9,412 nt of DNA from the NCBI GenBank assembly GCA_041855385.1, contig JBHAEC010000056.1, forward strand, positions 1-9,412. Reading direction: 5' to 3'. The notes under the pieces were generated by a model that searched no databases, had not been told where the DNA came from, and worked only from the letters and a program-made list of their open reading frames with translations. Each line of letters starts with the position of its first letter. Positions within the stretch are counted from its first letter, which is position 1. This DNA comes from JBHAEC01 sp041855385 (GTDB lineage: Bacteria; Bacillota; Negativicutes; Veillonellales; Veillonellaceae). The translations under genes were made by a program, and so were the position numbers. This document shows, piece after piece, positions 6,815-9,412 of the stretch.

Positions 6815-6909
6815 ATATTGCCGTTTAACAGCTGTTAGGCGAAAAACAACAGGAATTTCTATAGGTTGATGCGACCAACGAAAAAAAGCGGAACATAGGA
6901 GGTATGGAC
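6815..6909 (+). other. Leader before the scaffold gene, no clear promoter
   Basis: This is the only sizeable untranslated stretch inside the head cassette besides the two terminators. It holds a perfect ten-base palindrome AACAGCTGTT (6827-6836) and an A-rich stretch before the scaffold ribosome site AGGAGG (6897-6902). I found no -35/-10 pair I would trust: a TATAGG at 6860-6865 lacks a partner, and a TATATT at 6814-6819 has only a poor TTGTAC 16 bases upstream. Confidence 0.3.
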
Positions 6910-7572
6910 ATGACAAAAGAAGAGTTAAAAGCATTAGGATTGACCGACGAGCAAGTAGAAAAGATCTATGATGACCAAAGCAAAAACTTTGTGAAGAAGG
7001 ATCAATTCAATGAAAAGAACGAAGCGTTAAAGAAGCTAACTGACGAGAAAAAAGCGGTCGATGAAAGTCTAAAAGCCTTGCAGGAAGAAATGGAAGGACT
7101 TAAAAAGGTTGGTGTTAACAGCGAAGGCGATGTGAAGAAGCTGCAATTGCAAATTGACACGATTACCAAAAAGCTTGAAATAGCCGAAAAGGCTCGTCAA
7201 GAAGCAGAAGACAAGCGTATTAGTTCTGAGATTTTGGCGCAAACAGTGGACGCGCTGACAAAGGGTAATGCCCGAGAGCCAAAAGAGTTTGCTCAACTTG
7301 TCATTTCAAAAGTAACGGTAGCTGACGATGGGTCTTATGTCTATACAAAAGACGACGGTACAACAGTACCGCTTGCAGAAGGTGCAGAGCATTGGCTAGA
7401 ACAGCACAAATGGGCAGTTCAATCACAACAAAAGCCAGGCTCTGGAGCTAAAGGCGGACAACCTGGAGGCACGCCACTTTCGAAAGAAGAATTTAACAAA
7501 TTTGATTATGCTGCACGGGTCAAATTAAAAACAGAAGACCCAGAGACTTACGCAGCAATGACCGAACGGTAG
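6910..7572 (+). CDS. Phage scaffolding protein (GP20 family-like)
   Basis: A 220-residue protein that probably directs capsid-protein assembly and is absent from the mature head. The start MTKEELKALGLTDEQVEKIY matches the usual opening of the Phage_GP20 minor structural/scaffold family. Residues about 28-105 are dense in K, E, L and form a likely long coiled coil. A globular C-terminal part follows, with a glycine-rich hinge (SGAKGGQPGG) and a final helical segment (FNKFDYAARVKLK) that may contact the capsid protein. I chose the ATG at 6910, seven bases after AGGAGG (6897-6902); the in-frame ATG at 6904 is only one base from it. Its place directly before the capsid gene agrees. No protease gene is seen next to it. 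Confidence 0.85.
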   Translation: MTKEELKALGLTDEQVEKIYDDQSKNFVKKDQFNEKNEALKKLTDEKKAVDESLKALQEEMEGLKKVGVNSEGDVKKLQLQIDTITKKLEIAEKARQEAEDKRISSEILAQTVDALTKGNAREPKEFAQLVISKVTVADDGSYVYTKDDGTTVPLAEGAEHWLEQHKWAVQSQQKPGSGAKGGQPGGTPLSKEEFNKFDYAARVKLKTEDPETYAAMTER

Positions 7573-7590
7573 AAAGGATGATTAATAACT

Positions 7591-8436
7591 ATGGCACAAA
7601 CAAAATTAACCAACTTAATTAACCCGGAAGTAATGGGGGATATGATATCCGCAGGACTTCCCAAGGCAATTAAATTCTTGCCGATTGCAAAGCTTGATGA
7701 CAAGCTTGAAGGGCAACCGGGCAACACGATTACTATCCCAGTGTACACGTATATAGGCGATGCAAAAGACGTAGCGGAAGGCGTGGCAATTGACCTCGAA
7801 TTAATGGCTACGACTACTAAGCCATTCACGATTAAAAAGGCCGCTAAAGGCGTTGAAATTACGGACGAAGCGCTTCTTTCCGGATTTGGCGATCCTATCG
7901 GTAACGCTACGCAGCAATTAAAGCTTTCCATTGCGTCTAAACTTGACGAGGATATCGTTAAGGCGCTTGGTACGGCTACGGCAAATAAAACTGTAGCGGC
8001 GGCTATTTCTTATGCGGGTATCGTAGACGCAGTAGGTATGCTCGTAGAAGAAGACGCAACGGAGAAATATATCTTCATCCATCCTGACCAAATGACTACG
8101 CTCCGCAAGGATGAAAACTTCATTTCCGCAGAGAAATATGGCGGTCAGGTTATGATGACCGGTGAAATTGGCATGATTGCCGGTTGCCGTGTTGTTAAAT
8201 CTCGTCGCGTACCATCTGCGAGCTCTACCTTCACGAACTTCATCGTTGCGATGACTCCGGAAGCAGAAGACGGTACGCCAGTACTTCCAGCGGTGTCTAT
8301 TTTCGTAAAACGAGATGTTCTCGTTGAAAACGATCGTGATATTGTGAGGAAAACCAACGTTATTACGGCAGACGAGCACTATGTAGTCGGCTTGACGAAC
8401 GATTCTAAGGTAGTAAAGGTCACCTTCAATAAGTAG
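7591..8436 (+). CDS. Major capsid protein, N4-gp56-like HK97 fold
   Basis: A 281-residue protein expected to form the icosahedral shell. Features of the N4-gp56 capsid group include the opening TKLTNLINPEVMGDMISAGL, the early beta segment with GNTITIPVYTYIGDAKDVAEG, the ITDEALLSG region and a middle segment with YIFIHPDQMTTLRKDENF. A C-terminal strand region follows with IFVKRDVLVENDRDIVRKTN, then ADEHYVVGL. It begins without a long cleavable delta domain, consistent with a separate scaffold gene and no protease. GC is higher than in the two accessory modules (30 of 60 in a hand count at 7741-7800), as expected for a highly expressed core gene. The ribosome site (AAAGGATGAT, 7573-7582) is about eight to eleven bases from the ATG. 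Confidence 0.9.
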   Translation: MAQTKLTNLINPEVMGDMISAGLPKAIKFLPIAKLDDKLEGQPGNTITIPVYTYIGDAKDVAEGVAIDLELMATTTKPFTIKKAAKGVEITDEALLSGFGDPIGNATQQLKLSIASKLDEDIVKALGTATANKTVAAAISYAGIVDAVGMLVEEDATEKYIFIHPDQMTTLRKDENFISAEKYGGQVMMTGEIGMIAGCRVVKSRRVPSASSTFTNFIVAMTPEAEDGTPVLPAVSIFVKRDVLVENDRDIVRKTNVITADEHYVVGLTNDSKVVKVTFNK

Positions 8437-8448
8437 TAGGAGGTAAAA

Positions 8449-8655
8449 ATGAGCATGTTATTGAGACGCTATCACGAGAACGCAGAAGCAGTAGAAACAG
8501 TAGAAGAAGTGGAAACAGTAGAAGAAGTGGACTATGATGACTTGAAAAAAGCGGAACTGCTTGCGATAGCACATGAAAAAGGGCTTGATGTGACGGAGAG
8601 AAATACCGTGGCGGAGATTAAGGCGGCCTTAAAAGAAGTTGATGGAGATGCGTAA
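8449..8655 (+). CDS. Small HeH/SAP-like domain protein
   Basis: A 68-residue protein starting at ATG after AGGAGG (8438-8443), 12 bases behind the capsid stop. Residues about 28-63 (DDLKKAELLAIAHEKGLDV, then TVAEIKAALKEV) look like the HeH/SAP/Rho-N helix-extension-helix fold that commonly follows capsid genes in Bacillota phages. The N-terminal arm is highly acidic and contains a tandem duplication of VETVEE (residues 15-26). It may bind nucleic acid or decorate the head; the role of this family in phage is not settled. It overlaps the next gene by about eight bases, so it is coupled to it. Confidence 0.75.
   Translation: MSMLLRRYHENAEAVETVEEVETVEEVDYDDLKKAELLAIAHEKGLDVTERNTVAEIKAALKEVDGDA
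8491..8526 (+). repeat. Tandem 18-base duplication inside the HeH gene
   Basis: Two adjacent 18-base copies (8491-8508 and 8509-8526) differ only at the third base (gta/gtg, both valine). Each codes for VETVEE. In-frame copy-number change here would lengthen or shorten the acidic arm by six residues per unit. Confidence 0.85.
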
Positions 8656-9112
8656 CACGCGCTCTATATTCGACAGAAATATTAGGCTAGCTGTTAAGAC
8701 GGCAACCGTTATGGTGCAATCTGAAGCGCAAAATACTCATCGTTTTACATCTCGCACAGGCGACCTTGAAAAGGCGGTAGACGTGCGGTTTTCAGCGAAC
8801 GGGCGCAGAGGTGAGATTTTCCTGAATGAGGGCGTAGCCTCTTACGCCCGTTTTGTGCATGAAGGCACTAAACCGCACGCTATTTTCCCCAAGAATAAAT
8901 TGGCTCTTCGCTTTCCTAAAGGTGGTAAGTTTGCTTTTGCCAAACGCGTTCAGCATCCAGGAACGAAGAAGGACCAATTCTTATTCGAGGCGCTTGATAC
9001 TGAGCAAGATGAGATTTCCGCCGTATTTAAGCGGTATACGCATAAAAGCATTAAGGAGGTGACCGCCGATGTACGAAGTAGCGGACTTAGTCGAACGTTT
9101 ATATGGAAGTGA
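8648..9112 (+). CDS. HK97 gp10-like head-tail/neck protein
   Basis: A 154-residue protein of the HK97-gp10-like family, which acts at the neck or tail-completion step. Recognisable features are FTSRTGDLEKAVDV (about 32-45), GVASYARFVHEGTKPHAIFP (about 63-82), then KLALRFPKGGKFAFAKRVQH followed by PGTKKDQFLFEAL. The sequence ends with a basic, less typical tail (KEVTADVRSSGLSRTFIWK) that is encoded in the stretch overlapping the next gene. The start is uncertain: ATG at 8648 lies nine bases after AAAGAAG, while ATG 8642 and TTG 8639 are in frame and would add two or three residues. No separate gp6-like connector gene is seen between capsid and this gene apart from the HeH gene. Confidence 0.8.
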   Translation: MRNTRSIFDRNIRLAVKTATVMVQSEAQNTHRFTSRTGDLEKAVDVRFSANGRRGEIFLNEGVASYARFVHEGTKPHAIFPKNKLALRFPKGGKFAFAKRVQHPGTKKDQFLFEALDTEQDEISAVFKRYTHKSIKEVTADVRSSGLSRTFIWK

Positions 9113-9412
9113 TGAGCTCCTAGGCCCTAATGTGACTGAAGAAATTGCGGAAAAAGCAATTCAGTGGCTTGGATTTTTTGCAAAACGACTAGGTGTAAAC
9201 GTATCGTCCGTAAAAGAAAGTTTTGCTGTCAATGAACTTTTGGGAGCCTACGCATTTAGAGAAGTGTGTGTGAAAAAGTCGTATGGCCTAAATGCTCCTT
9301 TTGGAGCAAGAAGTGGACAAAACGATACAGATTTTTACGGTAAAAAGCTAGCGTACTATGAAAGTCGTATAGCTCAGCTTGAAAAGACGTTGACTGCTGA
9401 CGATCTAATACG
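9069..9412 (+). CDS. Phage neck/connector-region protein, partial at the window end
   Basis: An open frame from ATG 9069 runs to the end of the window with no stop (114 codons seen). AAGGAGGTGA (9053-9062), six bases ahead, is one of the best ribosome sites in the window, which makes the gene real despite a 44-base overlap with the previous one. The protein begins MYEVADLVERLYGSDELLG and is helical (WLGFFAKRLGVN, then SFAVNELLGAYAFREVCV). It carries a segment GQNDTDFYGKKLAYYESRIA followed by QLEKTLTADDLI. I do not recognise the family. The position after a gp10-like gene suggests a head-tail connector, adaptor or tail-completion protein. Confidence 0.7.
   Translation, partial: MYEVADLVERLYGSDELLGPNVTEEIAEKAIQWLGFFAKRLGVNVSSVKESFAVNELLGAYAFREVCVKKSYGLNAPFGARSGQNDTDFYGKKLAYYESRIAQLEKTLTADDLI

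Noticed and set aside
6827..6836. Palindrome AACAGCTGTT as an operator
   Set aside because: A single ten-base palindrome without a second copy or a promoter beside it is not enough to call an operator.
6904..6909. ATG at 6904 as scaffold start
   Set aside because: Only one base separates it from AGGAGG; ATG 6910 has seven-base spacing and gives the typical family start.
7548..8379. Long - strand open frames opposite the capsid gene
   Set aside because: They are antisense shadows of a biased, GC-richer coding gene with no ribosome sites or family resemblance.
1..9412. CRISPR array, tRNA, rRNA, insertion sequence or attachment site
   Set aside because: I saw no regularly spaced repeats, no tRNA-like cloverleaf, no transposase or terminal inverted repeats, and no integrase or host junction in the window.

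Overview
The window is the left part of the late (structural) gene cluster of a tailed temperate phage or prophage. All genes lie on the + strand, tightly packed and often overlapping, each with a strong Gram-positive type Shine-Dalgarno (AGGAGG-like) and moderate to low GC. This fits a low-GC member of the Bacillota. Negativicutes (a Veillonella-like host) is my guess from the look of the proteins, but the window has no host gene to confirm it. The order terminase small, terminase large, portal, MuF-type minor head protein, scaffold, major capsid and connector genes is the SPP1-like head layout.

Layout. 14-439: a DUF1492/ArpU-type late transcription regulator. Its last codons overlap an inverted repeat with an extended -10 element, a candidate late promoter. 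440-587: that promoter, a rho-independent terminator and a TATAAT box. 588-1949: an AT-rich two-gene cassette not expected in a head operon, made of a 295-aa soluble protein (DUF6731-like by memory) and a 155-aa four-helix membrane protein, closed by a second terminator. 2005-5041: terminase small subunit, terminase large subunit and portal. 5019-6503: a MuF-domain head protein with a long, toxin-like C-terminal extension, followed 2 bases later by a 77-aa gene (6506-6739) that looks like its immunity partner. 6740-6814: two strong terminators in tandem. 6910-8436: scaffold and major capsid. 8449-9412: a small HeH-domain protein, a HK97-gp10-like protein and a partial gene cut by the window end.

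How it works together. The regulator probably switches on the late operon. The terminase pair cuts and pumps DNA through the portal into a shell built by the capsid protein on the scaffold, and the MuF protein sits at the portal or inside the head. Two accessory modules stand out. One is a candidate lysogenic-conversion or phage-defence pair (588-1949), insulated by terminators. The other is a candidate MuF polymorphic toxin with immunity (5019-6739), in which a toxin domain may be carried on a virion protein. The toxin and defence roles are inferences from architecture and context; no database search was possible.
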